A stretch of 64,000 nucleotides of DNA, taken from contig NZ_BPQS01000006.1 of assembly GCF_022179385.1 (NCBI RefSeq), forward strand, positions 185,340 through 249,339, given 5' to 3'. This DNA is from Methylobacterium longum (GTDB lineage Bacteria; Pseudomonadota; Alphaproteobacteria; Rhizobiales; Beijerinckiaceae). Below the pieces are notes generated by a model, which was not told where the DNA came from, did no database searches, and was given only the letters and a program-made list of their open reading frames with translations. Every line of letters begins with the position of its first letter. Position 1 is the first letter of the stretch. A program made the position numbers and the translations under genes. Shown one piece after another: positions 56,588 through 64,000 of the stretch.

Positions 56588-57337
56588 TCAGAGGAACGCG
56601 ACCTTGCCGGTGGCGATCTCGTAGTAGCCGCCCACGACCTTCACCCGCCCGGCGGCGACGGCCTCCGCGAGGATCGGCCCCGCCTGCTCCAGCCGCCTGA
56701 CGCTGTGACGGACGTTCTGGGCGATGGCCTCGGCGAGGGGATCCGGCGCCCGCGCCTTCTCGGCCAGATCGACCGCCGGGCGGATCGCATCGATCAGCGC
56801 CGGCAGATGGCCGGGAAGCACGGCGTTGGTCTTCATGACGTCGATCGTGGCCTTCACGGCCCCGCAATCGGAATGGCCGAGGACGAGGATCAGCGGGGCG
56901 CCCAGAACCGACACGCCGTATTCGAGGCTGGCGAGGCCGTCGGTGTTCATGAAGTTGCCGGCGACACGGACGACGAAGAGATCGCCCGGTCCCTGGTCGA
57001 AGATGAAGTCCGGGGCGACCCGGGCATCGGCACAGCCGACGATGCAGGCGATCGGATACTGCGCGCCGGCCCGGGCGGCGCGACCGGCCGAGAAGTCCCG
57101 GTTGGCGGGCGCGTTGGCGGCGTAGCGGCCGTTGCCGTCTTGCAGCCGTGCCAGGGCCTCCTCGGGCGTGATGGCGCGAGACCCCGCCCCGTCGGGGGCC
57201 GCTTCGGCGCACCGGATCCGGGCGGAAGCGGCCGCCAGGGTGCCGGCCGCGACGGCCGTAAGCAGGCCGCGCCGTGAGAGGAAGGCTCGATGCCGCGCGC
57301 ACACGATCGATGATCCCTTCGCATTCCATGCCGGCAT
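56588..57337 (-). CDS. Exported beta-class carbonic anhydrase
   Basis: Interconverts CO2 and bicarbonate with zinc. 249 residues. Zinc ligands and catalytic dyad: C102, D104, R106 in GCADARV and H155, C158 in GHSDCGAVKA. An N-terminal twin-arginine-type signal (LSRRGLLTAVAAGTLAAASA) predicts export to the periplasm, unlike cytoplasmic homologues. Start is ATG 57335-57337 or the downstream GTG at residue 12. Divergent from the winged-helix gene. Confidence 0.88.
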   Translation of the reverse strand: MPAWNAKGSSIVCARHRAFLSRRGLLTAVAAGTLAAASARIRCAEAAPDGAGSRAITPEEALARLQDGNGRYAANAPANRDFSAGRAARAGAQYPIACIVGCADARVAPDFIFDQGPGDLFVVRVAGNFMNTDGLASLEYGVSVLGAPLILVLGHSDCGAVKATIDVMKTNAVLPGHLPALIDAIRPAVDLAEKARAPDPLAEAIAQNVRHSVRRLEQAGPILAEAVAAGRVKVVGGYYEIATGKVAFL

Positions 57338-57497
57338 GGCCCGGCGGACCGCTCGTCCCGGCGGGGATGGGCCGAGCAGACCCAGTCGTAATCCCGACGG
57401 TTCTTCATCATCGAGTCCAAACTTTGCAGGAAAGACTGGACCGGATCCCGTGCGCGGGGCATCCCGGGGTCATGGGTCCGGCGGCTGCGGGGCACGA

Positions 57498-58373
57498 ATG
57501 TTGGACGATCACTTCCGGGAGCGGATCGATCTCCTTCGATCCGAGCGAGATTTCCGCGAGGCGCTCGCCGGTTACTGTCAGGCCATGATCGATCCATCGC
57601 AGATCGTTTGGTCCAGCCACAAATTGCTCAATCAGTTCGAACGCTACTTGGTCTCGTTCATGCTGATCCACAACGACTACGCGTGGCGCCACCGGGGAGG
57701 CCCACGCCCGACACTGACGGCCCTCCAGGCGATGGTCGGACTGAGCCCCCGGCAGACGGCCGGCTTCGTGTCGGCCCTGAAGGCCGGGCGGTTCGTCACC
57801 GCGTTCGCGGATCGGTGCGATGGGCGCGTGAAGTGCCTGCGGGCCTCGCCGGCCCTGGTGACCGAGATCGGACGATCCGGGCGCCTCTTCGTCGCCGCCA
57901 TGGACGCCGTCGCGCAGCGCGATCCGGGCCGTGCCGCGGGGTTCGCCGCTCCCGACCGGCTCGGCGAACTTGTCCGCCGGGCGGCGGCCCATGTGCTGCG
58001 GCACGGGGCGCTCATCGCACCGTTTCCGCGGATCCTCCATTTCGCCCGCCGGGACTGCGGCTACCCCCTGCTCGTTGCCCTGGTCGGTGCCCACTACGCC
58101 GCCACGATACCGCGGGCGCCGGCGGCGGCACCGCTGAGCCTGCGCGGCCTCGCCGAGCGGCTGGACCTATCGCGGGCGCATGTCGGAAATCTGCTCGGCG
58201 AGGTGGACGCCGCCGGATGGATCCGGATCGCCGATGGCCGCCTGACCGCCTTCGACCCGACGCTACTGCTGGAATTCGAGCGCTGGGCCGCCGGCCAGAT
58301 GCTGTTCTACGACGATCTCGCGGCGGTGGTCCTGGCGGACCCACCAGACGCCGCCGTTCCCGACTGCGCCTGA
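57498..58373 (+). CDS. Winged-helix DNA-binding-like protein
   Basis: 291 residues from ATG. Two winged-helix-like segments are visible: about 75-115 (LTALQAMVGLSPRQTAGFVS) and about 210-255 (LSLRGLAERLDLSRAHVGNL then LGEVDAAGWIRI), separated by a helical region. This suggests a MarR-like regulator with a duplicated fold. It is divergent from the carbonic anhydrase gene across a 160-base gap and may regulate it. Family not recognised. Confidence 0.65.
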   Translation: MLDDHFRERIDLLRSERDFREALAGYCQAMIDPSQIVWSSHKLLNQFERYLVSFMLIHNDYAWRHRGGPRPTLTALQAMVGLSPRQTAGFVSALKAGRFVTAFADRCDGRVKCLRASPALVTEIGRSGRLFVAAMDAVAQRDPGRAAGFAAPDRLGELVRRAAAHVLRHGALIAPFPRILHFARRDCGYPLLVALVGAHYAATIPRAPAAAPLSLRGLAERLDLSRAHVGNLLGEVDAAGWIRIADGRLTAFDPTLLLEFERWAAGQMLFYDDLAAVVLADPPDAAVPDCA

Positions 58374-58400
58374 CGGTGCGGCCGGAGGCGCGGGTCTCGC

Positions 58401-58429
58401 TTGTGTTCCGACCGCTCCGAGGCTACCTA
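58401..58429 (+). promoter_or_regulatory. Predicted promoter of leuL-leuA (TTGTGT-N17-TACCTA)
   Basis: TTGTGT (58401-58406), 17 bases, TACCTA (58424-58429). This places the transcript start about 95 bases before the leader peptide and 280 bases before leuA. It is the best hexamer pair in the gap. Confidence 0.45.
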
Positions 58430-58529
58430 CGGGCAGCACCGCGCCGTGAGACCACTCCGCGCGGGCCGCCGACAGGAGAGACGAGCCTTGGCCAGAGCCG
58501 GCTCAGCGCCTAAGATCGCCCGCGCCGTC

Positions 58530-58598
58530 ATGACGGCGTCGCGGTCGCGTGCGCGCCGCGTCGGGCTTGCCCTCCCGCTTCTGCTTACCCGCCCCTGA
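58530..58598 (+). CDS. leuL: Leucine operon leader peptide (22 aa)
   Basis: ATG at 58530-58532, TGA at 58596-58598. Peptide: MTASRSRARRVGLALPLLLT then RP. Five Leu codons fall within seven (CTT GCC CTC CCG CTT CTG CTT). This is the hallmark of a leucine leader peptide that stalls the ribosome when charged Leu-tRNA is scarce. The stop codon lies inside the 5' arm of the following hairpin. Its ribosome-binding site is weak. Confidence 0.78.
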   Translation: MTASRSRARRVGLALPLLLTRP

Positions 58599-58667
58599 GG
58601 GCCGTCCGGGCGCGCGCCTGGGCCTTCAGGGGATGCCTTTCATTCGCGAATCCGCCCGTGAGGGCAT
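58594..58667 (+). promoter_or_regulatory. Leucine attenuator hairpins
   Basis: Hairpin 1: CCTGAGGGCC (58594-58603) pairs with GGCCTTCAGG (58621-58630), 10 pairs with one G-U, and contains the leuL stop codon. Hairpin 2: ATGCCTTT (58633-58640) pairs with GAGGGCAT (58660-58667) with G-U pairs. They follow the Leu codons directly, as expected for ribosome-mediated attenuation. There is no T-run, so termination may be weak or Rho-dependent. Confidence 0.55.
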
Positions 58668-58718
58668 TACGCCGCGCCGCGCCAATCGGAGCCGGGCGGC
58701 CCGCGACAGGGTAACGCC

Positions 58719-60281
58719 ATGACCACGACCAGCACCACCGCCCGCGACCGCATCCTGATCTTCGATACCACGCTCCGCGACGGCGAGCAGTGCCCCGGCG
58801 CAACCATGACCTTCGACGAGAAGCTCGCGGTGGCCGAACTGCTCGACACGATGGGCGTCGACATCATCGAGGCGGGTTTCCCCATTGCGTCGAACGGCGA
58901 TTTCGAGGCGGTCTCGGAAATCGCCCGGCGGACCAAGCGCGCGACCATCGCGGGCCTCGCCCGCGCCATCCCGGCCGACATCGCCCGGGCCGGCGAGGCC
59001 GTGCGCCACGCCAACCGCGCGCGGATCCACACCTTCGTGTCCACCTCGCCGATCCACCTCGCACACCAGATGCGCAAGAGCCAGGACGAGGTGATCGCGA
59101 TCATCCTGAAGACCGTGGCGCAGGCGCGCGACCTCGTCGAGGACGTGGAATGGTCGGCGATGGACGCGACGCGGACGCCGCTGGACTACCTGTGCCGCTG
59201 CGTCGAGGCGGCGATCAAGGCCGGCGCCACGACGATCAACCTGCCCGACACCGTGGGCTACGCCACGCCCACGGAATATCGCGACATGTTCGCGAACGTG
59301 CGCGAACGGGTGCCGAACGCCGACAAGGCGGTGTTCTCGGTCCATTGCCACAACGACCTCGGCCTCGCGATCGCCAACTCGTTGGCGGGAATCGAGGGTG
59401 GGGCCCGGCAGGTCGAGTGCACGATCAACGGCATCGGGGAACGGGCCGGCAACGCGGCTCTGGAAGAGATCGTGATGGCGTTGCGCACCCGCGCGGACGT
59501 GCTGCCCTACGAGACCGGCGTCGAGTCGACGATGCTGACCCGCGCCTCGAAGCTCGTGAGCCACGCCACGAACTTCCCGGTGCAGTTCAACAAGGCGATC
59601 GTCGGCCGCAACGCCTTCGCGCACGAGAGCGGCATCCATCAGGACGGCATGCTCAAGAATTCCGAGACCTACGAGATCATGACGCCGGCCTCGGTAGGCC
59701 TGACCAAGACCTCCCTGGTGATGGGTAAGCACTCCGGCAGGGCGGCGTTCCGCTCCAAGCTGGAGGATCTCGGCCTGCACCTGTCCGACAACCAGTTCCA
59801 GGACGCGTTCGAGCGGTTCAAGGCGCTCGCCGACCGCAAGAAGCACGTCTACGACGAGGACATCGAGGCACTGGTCGACGAGAACCTCGCCACGGCCCAC
59901 GACCGGATCCGGCTGGTCTCCCTCTCGGTGATCGCCGGCACCCGGGGGCCGCAGCGCGCGACCCTCCGCATCGCCGACGAGACCGGGACGCGGATCGAGG
60001 AAGCGGACGGGAACGGGCCGGTGGACGCGGTGTTCAACGCGATCTCGGCGCTGGTGCCCCATCAGGCGCAGCTGGAGCTCTATCAGGTGCACGCCGTGAC
60101 CGGCGGCACCGATGCGCAGGCTGAAGTCTCGGTGCGCCTGCGTGACGGCGAGCGCAGCGTCACCGCGCGCGGTGCCGACCCGGACACGCTGGTTGCCTCC
60201 GCGAAGGCCTATCTCTCGGCGCTGAACAAGCTCTCGGCTCATTCCGTGCGCGTGCATGCACAGCATGCGGCTGCCGAATGA
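58719..60281 (+). CDS. leuA: 2-isopropylmalate synthase
   Basis: First committed step of leucine synthesis: condenses acetyl-CoA and 2-oxoisovalerate. 520 residues, the long form with regulatory domain. [20 protein letters not shown] near the N-terminus, metal-binding [30 protein letters not shown], then a linker and the C-terminal allosteric domain (from about 390) that gives leucine feedback inhibition. Transcribed behind the leucine leader peptide. Confidence 0.97.
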   Translation: MTTTSTTARDRILIFDTTLRDGEQCPGATMTFDEKLAVAELLDTMGVDIIEAGFPIASNGDFEAVSEIARRTKRATIAGLARAIPADIARAGEAVRHANRARIHTFVSTSPIHLAHQMRKSQDEVIAIILKTVAQARDLVEDVEWSAMDATRTPLDYLCRCVEAAIKAGATTINLPDTVGYATPTEYRDMFANVRERVPNADKAVFSVHCHNDLGLAIANSLAGIEGGARQVECTINGIGERAGNAALEEIVMALRTRADVLPYETGVESTMLTRASKLVSHATNFPVQFNKAIVGRNAFAHESGIHQDGMLKNSETYEIMTPASVGLTKTSLVMGKHSGRAAFRSKLEDLGLHLSDNQFQDAFERFKALADRKKHVYDEDIEALVDENLATAHDRIRLVSLSVIAGTRGPQRATLRIADETGTRIEEADGNGPVDAVFNAISALVPHQAQLELYQVHAVTGGTDAQAEVSVRLRDGERSVTARGADPDTLVASAKAYLSALNKLSAHSVRVHAQHAAAE

Positions 60282-60380
60282 GAAAATCACCGGCCGGGGG
60301 TGGACAGCCTCCGGCCACGTTGGTACTAGCCCGCCACCCCGGACGGACTTGGTGGCCACCGGGCGGTCGCAGACGCGATC

Positions 60381-60456
<76 letters not shown>

Positions 60457-60856
60457 AGACTTAGTCCCTCCGTACCTCGTGACGGGCTGACGGCTTACAA
60501 ACGACCAGCCAGCTGATCGGGATCGCAGAACGGCCGTTGGTCCGTGGGCGACGATTTCTCGACGGCCTCCGGACATCCTACGTTCCACGCGCTTCAGGGC
60601 CGCTTTGGTCCCGCCTGCGGGTCGACGTGCGCCGACCGGCGCGGACATGTCGGGGACGATGGCGGACGATCCGCGCCGGACCCGCCAGCCGTCTTAAATC
60701 TGATCCGTCGCGGAAGGCCGGCAGTTCCGGCTGAGAGACATGACCACTCTGTTGCCGGATGGGCGTATCAGGCTGTGCGTGCGCAGACACTGCTTAGCGA
60801 CCCGATCCATTCGCCGGACGTTGTCGGACGAGACGTGCCCCTTGGGAAGGAGAACG
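60457..60856. other. Gap after tRNA-Lys
   Basis: 400 bases with no gene that I can support. No second copy of the tRNA 3' end, integrase or other sign of an integrated element is seen. Confidence 0.4.
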
Positions 60857-61129
60857 ATGTCGGCTCGGCGAACGATGATGCGATGGTCGGCGTGCAGCCT
60901 GTTGATGCTCGCGGCCTGCGGCAGTGCTCACGCGCTCGAAGTGCCTGCCGTCGCCGCCGGGACGCATTTTGCCCGCGCGCCCGTGGAGCGCGCCGGGACC
61001 GTCACGCTCGGAACGCTCAGCGTGAAGCCCCTGGGTGTCGATCTGCGCTGGGATCCGCGCGTCTGCATCGGGTGCGACCGCAACAACGGGCCGGCGCGGG
61101 AGCGGATCGCGCGTCACCGGCACCGGTGA
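60857..61129 (+). CDS. Small secreted protein, possible lipoprotein
   Basis: 90 residues from ATG with GGAAGGAG upstream. Signal peptide with a possible lipobox (LAAC) in MRWSACSLLMLAACGSAHA; type I cleavage after HA is also possible. The mature part has a CIGC pair and a basic tail (RERIARHRHR). No family recognised. Confidence 0.55.
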   Translation: MSARRTMMRWSACSLLMLAACGSAHALEVPAVAAGTHFARAPVERAGTVTLGTLSVKPLGVDLRWDPRVCIGCDRNNGPARERIARHRHR

Positions 61130-61406
61130 GATATGTCCGGCCACCGCGCGCATTCCCCCATCTGACCATACCCGCGGCCGGTAAGCCTTTCGCGCTGCCG
61201 ACCGCCGGGATCATCGAGATCGCAGCGGTATTCCCTATCGCGTGCGGGCAACGCTCCGGCGGTTCGGCGAGGGAGAGCGCCCGCCGCGCACCAAACCCGC
61301 CATTCCGCGATGGCAGTCACCGCACCACGATGGCAGACCTTGCGGGATACCCTGTCTCACGTCCGGCGGGCGCCACCGGACCACGCGCGGCCATCAGGAG
61401 CGAGCC

Positions 61407-61529
61407 ATGCACAAGGCATTTCGGTTTGTACGGACGTGGTTCCTGATCTCGCTTCCCGTCGGCTTGTTCATCGGAAAATTCATCCGCGCCGGAAAGGGAT
61501 CTGCGTCGCGCGACGAGCCTCGCCGGTAG
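61407..61529 (+). CDS. 40-aa one-TM protein
   Basis: 40 residues: MHKAFRFVRTWFLISLPVGL then FIGKFIRAGKGSASRDEPRR. One hydrophobic helix flanked by positive charges, C-terminal tail charged. AGGAG lies 7 bases before the ATG. No family recognised. Confidence 0.55.
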   Translation: MHKAFRFVRTWFLISLPVGLFIGKFIRAGKGSASRDEPRR

Positions 61530-61598
61530 CAGAACGGAGCCCCACAATTCTACCGGCCGCAATGTGGCCGGTTCGAGCGGCCGGCGCGAATGATTGTC

Positions 61599-61883
61599 CT
61601 AAGCGGTAGGCTCGGTGGGTTCGACGCTGGTGTGTAGGGCGCCACCGTCCGACATTTCAGTTCGGTCGAGCCTGCCCCCGTTCGTGGACCCCGAGCTATC
61701 GGCCGCTCGCTTGCCGTGCGGGTTGGTCTCGCTGCGCTGCGCGCGGGCGAGATCCCGATGGGTCGGGATAACCCGCCACGGAGCCGCGGGTGCGCCCAGA
61801 CGCAGAGCGGTCGGCGTGCGCGTCAGCCAGAGGGCCAGAAGTGCCCAGGGAACGATGAAGACGAGGAAGGCGGTCAGACCCAT
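61599..61883 (-). CDS. Small one-TM protein with charged tail
   Basis: 94 residues from the ATG at 61881-61883, with AGGAG 7 bases upstream. One N-terminal membrane helix (MGLTAFLVFIVPWALLALWL) followed by TRTPTALRLG and a polar, mostly disordered tail rich in Ser, Asn, Arg and Glu. Converges with the 40-aa gene. Function unknown. Confidence 0.5.
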   Translation of the reverse strand: MGLTAFLVFIVPWALLALWLTRTPTALRLGAPAAPWRVIPTHRDLARAQRSETNPHGKRAADSSGSTNGGRLDRTEMSDGGALHTSVEPTEPTA

Positions 61884-62204
61884 GGCGATGCTCCTGCTGG
61901 AAGCCGTATATGGAGAAACACCGGGGATGCCGGCTGGATCCTCAGCGTCCCCGCCCGGTCCCAGCCGCTTGACACTTGTTCGAACCCGGCGCCGATCAAG
62001 GCGAGCCGAGGGTATCCGCCGTAGTCCGCTCAGCCCCGCGCGACCACCGGTGGCGGGCTGGCCCTCTTCCAAGACCGCGTGCTTCAGGCGAAGGACCGCA
62101 GGGTAAACAAATCGTTCACCACTTGTGCGCAATTGCACGGAACGCAGTGATCCTTCAGCGAGACGACCGCGTTCTCCAGGTGCACCCATCGGAGACGCGC
62201 AGTC

Positions 62205-62279
62205 ATGCTGATCCTCAACCCGCTTACCGGGCAGATGGTCGAGGTACGTGTCCCGCGACCGGGTCCCAGAACCGCGTAG
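62205..62279 (+). CDS. Possible 24-aa peptide
   Basis: ATG at 62205 gives MLILNPLTGQMVEVRVPRPG then PRTA. GGAGA lies 9 bases upstream. No further support; may be chance. Confidence 0.25.
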   Translation: MLILNPLTGQMVEVRVPRPGPRTA

Positions 62280-62450
62280 GTCCGGCCCTATCGGCGCCAC
62301 CTCCGGACCGGTACACGCGCGCCGGCGCACCTACTCTGCTGCATTGCTTCATGTTTCTTCGCTGATCGACGCATCAGTTTCCGAAAGCAGCGCGATCGAC
62401 TTGTCGAGAACCGGCAACAGTCGTGCAAATATTGGCAGAGTGAGGGTGTA

Positions 62451-62534
62451 ATGCTGCGCAGTGGATTGCTCCGGCTGCTCGGCTTCCCGCTGCCAATCAT
62501 CGTGCCGTGGTGGTTCTTCGGCGCGTTTCACTGA
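62451..62534 (+). CDS. 27-aa membrane microprotein
   Basis: 27 residues: MLRSGLLRLLGFPLPIIVPW then WFFGAFH, nearly all hydrophobic, one helix. GAGGG lies 4 bases before the ATG. Function unknown. Confidence 0.5.
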   Translation: MLRSGLLRLLGFPLPIIVPWWFFGAFH

Positions 62535-62993
62535 CCGTCCAGGAACTCGCGCGCGGCGCGCCGATCGCCCGCAATCCTGACGTATCATGATCGCTTCTCC
62601 CGCAAGGGAGGAGCGATCATTCGTGCCGGAGAAAGCTTTCGGGACGCTCGCACTGCTCCGATCGAGCAGCGTACACTCGTGTCCGGCCCGCCAATCGTGT
62701 CGGTCAAGCTCAGTCGAAATGTCGATTCTCTATTGGCGCCGCGAAGCCGATGCGGGGATCTCGCCGTCCAGTGACGATGCGAAGATCTCTCGACCCTGGG
62801 ACCTGCAGGCTCGGCTCCAAGGAGCCAGATCGTCGCGGATACCGTTCAGCCGAAGAATCTAACGTCCGCGCCGCTGACGCCGGTGCTTCGTGACACTACA
62901 TCAGCACCTGCGCGCCGAATGCTGAACGTATTGTGGAAACGTCAAGCTTTCGAGCGATCTTGAATACGCCTTCGGCACTGGGAACTGACGATC
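62535..62993. other. Gap with a strong hairpin
   Basis: 459 bases. The only structure is the near-perfect hairpin at 62587-62620. An open frame at 62587-62862 starts inside the hairpin and has no protein-like features. Confidence 0.4.
62587..62620. repeat. 34-base hairpin with GCAA loop
   Basis: ATGATCGCTTCTCCC (62587-62601), loop GCAA, GGGAGGAGCGATCAT (62606-62620): 15 pairs, 14 Watson-Crick and one T-G. GCAA is a GNRA tetraloop, which suggests selection on RNA. No T-run follows. It could end the transcript of the 27-aa gene, 52 bases upstream. Confidence 0.7.
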
Positions 62994-63278
62994 ATGTCCT
63001 GGTCAGTCGTGATCATCGCCGTCTTTGTTGCCGGGTTCGTCGAGTTCTGGCGCCTGTGTCGCACGGCACCACTCATGATCGACGAAGGTCTGGAACCTGT
63101 GGCTCTGGAACGCGATGCGCTTGAGAGACCGCGCGAACAGGGCGATCTGTGCGAGGATCCGTGTGACGCCGGCGTCGCGCTCGGTTCAGAGACGCTTGTC
63201 CCCCATCTCACGACGGCGCTGAACGTGGCTGGCGACCCGACACCACAGACGGTCCGGAAGCCAGTAGAGGCGCGGTAA
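62994..63278 (+). CDS. Possible small one-TM protein
   Basis: 94 residues from ATG. N-terminal membrane helix (MSWSVVIIAVFVAGFVEFWR), then an acidic LMIDEGLEPVALERDALERP segment. The last 30 residues overlap the opposite-strand gene at 63186-63449, so the true end or the partner is in doubt. Confidence 0.4.
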   Translation: MSWSVVIIAVFVAGFVEFWRLCRTAPLMIDEGLEPVALERDALERPREQGDLCEDPCDAGVALGSETLVPHLTTALNVAGDPTPQTVRKPVEAR

Positions 63279-63449
63279 CAGCATGAGACCGGCCACCGCC
63301 CATAGGAACAGGTAGGCTGCGGTATTCAGCACCAGACCCGGGGGCGTATCGACCTCGGCACAATCGTACCAAAGTGGGTCGGAACCCCCGTTCGGATCAC
63401 CCTCTTCCAAAGTCAGGATCCTCTCCGCCGCCGTCAACGAACGCGACAC
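63186..63449 (-). CDS. Possible small membrane protein
   Basis: 87 residues from GTG. One long hydrophobic helix (LNTAAYLFLWAVAGLMLLP) followed by RLYWLPDRLWCR and a basic end. Overlaps the 3' end of the plus-strand gene by 93 bases; one of the two may be wrong. The helix is more protein-like than the corresponding antisense part. Confidence 0.4.
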   Translation of the reverse strand: MSRSLTAAERILTLEEGDPNGGSDPLWYDCAEVDTPPGLVLNTAAYLFLWAVAGLMLLPRLYWLPDRLWCRVASHVQRRREMGDKRL

Positions 63450-63852
63450 CCGATCTTAGCAAATCATTTACCACCCGCACTGTCACGCCATGGCACAGGG
63501 CCGTGCACCGGGTCGTCGACGCGCAAACTACCGGTACGGCGAACGAGGGTGTCGAAGCGGAACTGACCTGCTCTGACGACTGACTCAGAAATGAGCACCG
63601 ACCGCCCGAAAGGTGGCCTTCGGGTCGCCCCAGAAGATGGCGCGGGCTCAAGCCGAGGGCACCGCCGACGGTTGCGGGCGGCGCAGGCATGTCGGAACAC
63701 CATCCTCGACGCGCGTTGACGGCGAGGCATCGAGCCGATCCACCCCAGACTCGATGCCGGCTGAACAGCGGGAGGGCGGGTGATCTGTCGATCCGTAAGG
63801 CCGAGGCCGGTTCACCGGATCGCGCCGCATGCTGTCGCGGCGCGACCCCGGC
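63450..63852. other. Gap before the sugar transferase end
   Basis: 403 bases; short frames exist on both strands, but none has a recognisable protein or a good ribosome-binding site. No terminator seen. Confidence 0.35.
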
Positions 63853-64000
63853 TCAGCGGCTTCCGCGCTGGGCGAGGACGGCGGGGATTGTGCGCAGGAG
63901 GATGGCGAGATCCCGGCGCAGGCTCCAGCGGGTGGCGTAGTCGAGGTCGAGGGCGACGCGCTCGGCGTAGGTGGTGTCGGAGCGGCCCGAGACCTGCCAC
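63853..64000 (-). CDS. Bacterial sugar transferase (exopolysaccharide phosphotransferase), 3' end only
   Basis: The last 48 codons of a gene entering from beyond the window. The visible end WQVSGRSDTTYAERVALDLD followed by YATRWSLRRDLAILLRTIPA is the conserved C-terminus of undecaprenyl-phosphate hexose phosphotransferases (ExoY/WbaP/Pss type), which start polysaccharide assembly at the inner membrane. Stop codon at 63853-63855. Confidence 0.85.
   Translation of the reverse strand, partial: WQVSGRSDTTYAERVALDLDYATRWSLRRDLAILLRTIPAVLAQRGSR

Larger units (their letters stand above)
58374..58718 (+). other. leuA leader region
   Basis: 345 bases holding a promoter-like pair (58401-58429), a leucine leader peptide (58530-58598) and two successive hairpins (58594-58630 and 58633-58667). 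Described in separate entries. Confidence 0.6.

Noticed and set aside
62587..62862. 91-codon frame starting at the hairpin
   Set aside because: Its start lies within the hairpin and the peptide is Ser/Arg-rich without structure.

Overview
The window is about 64 kb of GC-rich (roughly 70%) bacterial chromosome. Gene content points to an alphaproteobacterium of the order Hyphomicrobiales, most likely a Methylobacterium-type organism. The markers are an Irr-type iron regulator divergent from fabA-fabB-fabI, an NDUFA12-like complex I subunit followed by a DUF2155 protein, a B12-dependent ribonucleotide reductase, a class II DAHP synthase and UbiB/UbiE. The assignment is inferred from content and synteny; no search was run. 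Almost everything is core chromosome. I saw no transposase, integrase, phage gene, CRISPR array or rRNA.

Layout: 1-796 is the 3' part of a purine-type NCS2 permease. 839-8704 (minus) is a Kdp potassium-uptake operon: a 27-aa membrane peptide, kdpF, kdpA, a small one-TM protein, kdpB, kdpC and kdpD, with no kdpE beside it. 8960-14050 (minus) holds an orphan solute-binding protein and nrdJ. 14565-15769 (plus) holds the NDUFA12-like and DUF2155 genes. 15949-19579 (minus) is dsbA-like, accB, accC, aat. 19974-28482 is mainly plus-strand housekeeping (aminotransferase, rpiA, DUF2059, an O-antigen-ligase-like gene, gor, a free-standing sigma-1.1-domain protein, aroG), with gph on minus. 28706-38489 is a mixed region: a PAS/GGDEF/EAL protein, a cupredoxin, an orphan HlyD-type adaptor, an EI24 membrane protein, a flavin amine oxidase, a three-TM cyclic-nucleotide-binding protein, a 2-hydroxyacid dehydrogenase and an SH3 protein. 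38840-42682 is irr divergent from fabA-fabB-(40-aa TM protein)-fabI, with a clear terminator. 42690-49575 holds small hypotheticals, a DUF6880-like protein, a coupled methyltransferase/DUF427 pair, comF-like, a GNAT and zapE. 49572-52514 is a large hybrid histidine kinase overlapping zapE. 52639-60281 is ubiE-ubiB, leuB, an exported beta carbonic anhydrase divergent from a winged-helix protein, and leuA behind a leucine leader peptide. A tRNA-Lys(CTT) follows at 60381. 60457-63852 is sparse, with a few very small membrane or secreted proteins. The window ends in the 3' part of a sugar transferase.

How genes work together: the Kdp genes form one high-affinity K+ pump plus its sensor. leuA and leuB serve leucine synthesis, with leuA probably controlled by translation-coupled attenuation. 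accB/accC, fabA, fabB and fabI cover malonyl-CoA supply and type II fatty-acid synthesis, and Irr beside them fits a conserved alphaproteobacterial arrangement. ubiE/ubiB serve ubiquinone synthesis. nrdJ appears to be controlled by NrdR-like boxes over its promoter. Several very short genes (leuL, kdpF, the 27-aa Kdp peptide, the 40-aa fab protein, 27- and 40-aa membrane proteins near the end) were found by reading the sequence directly. A palindromic intergenic repeat family occurs at least twice (kdpC-kdpD gap and ubiE-leuB gap).
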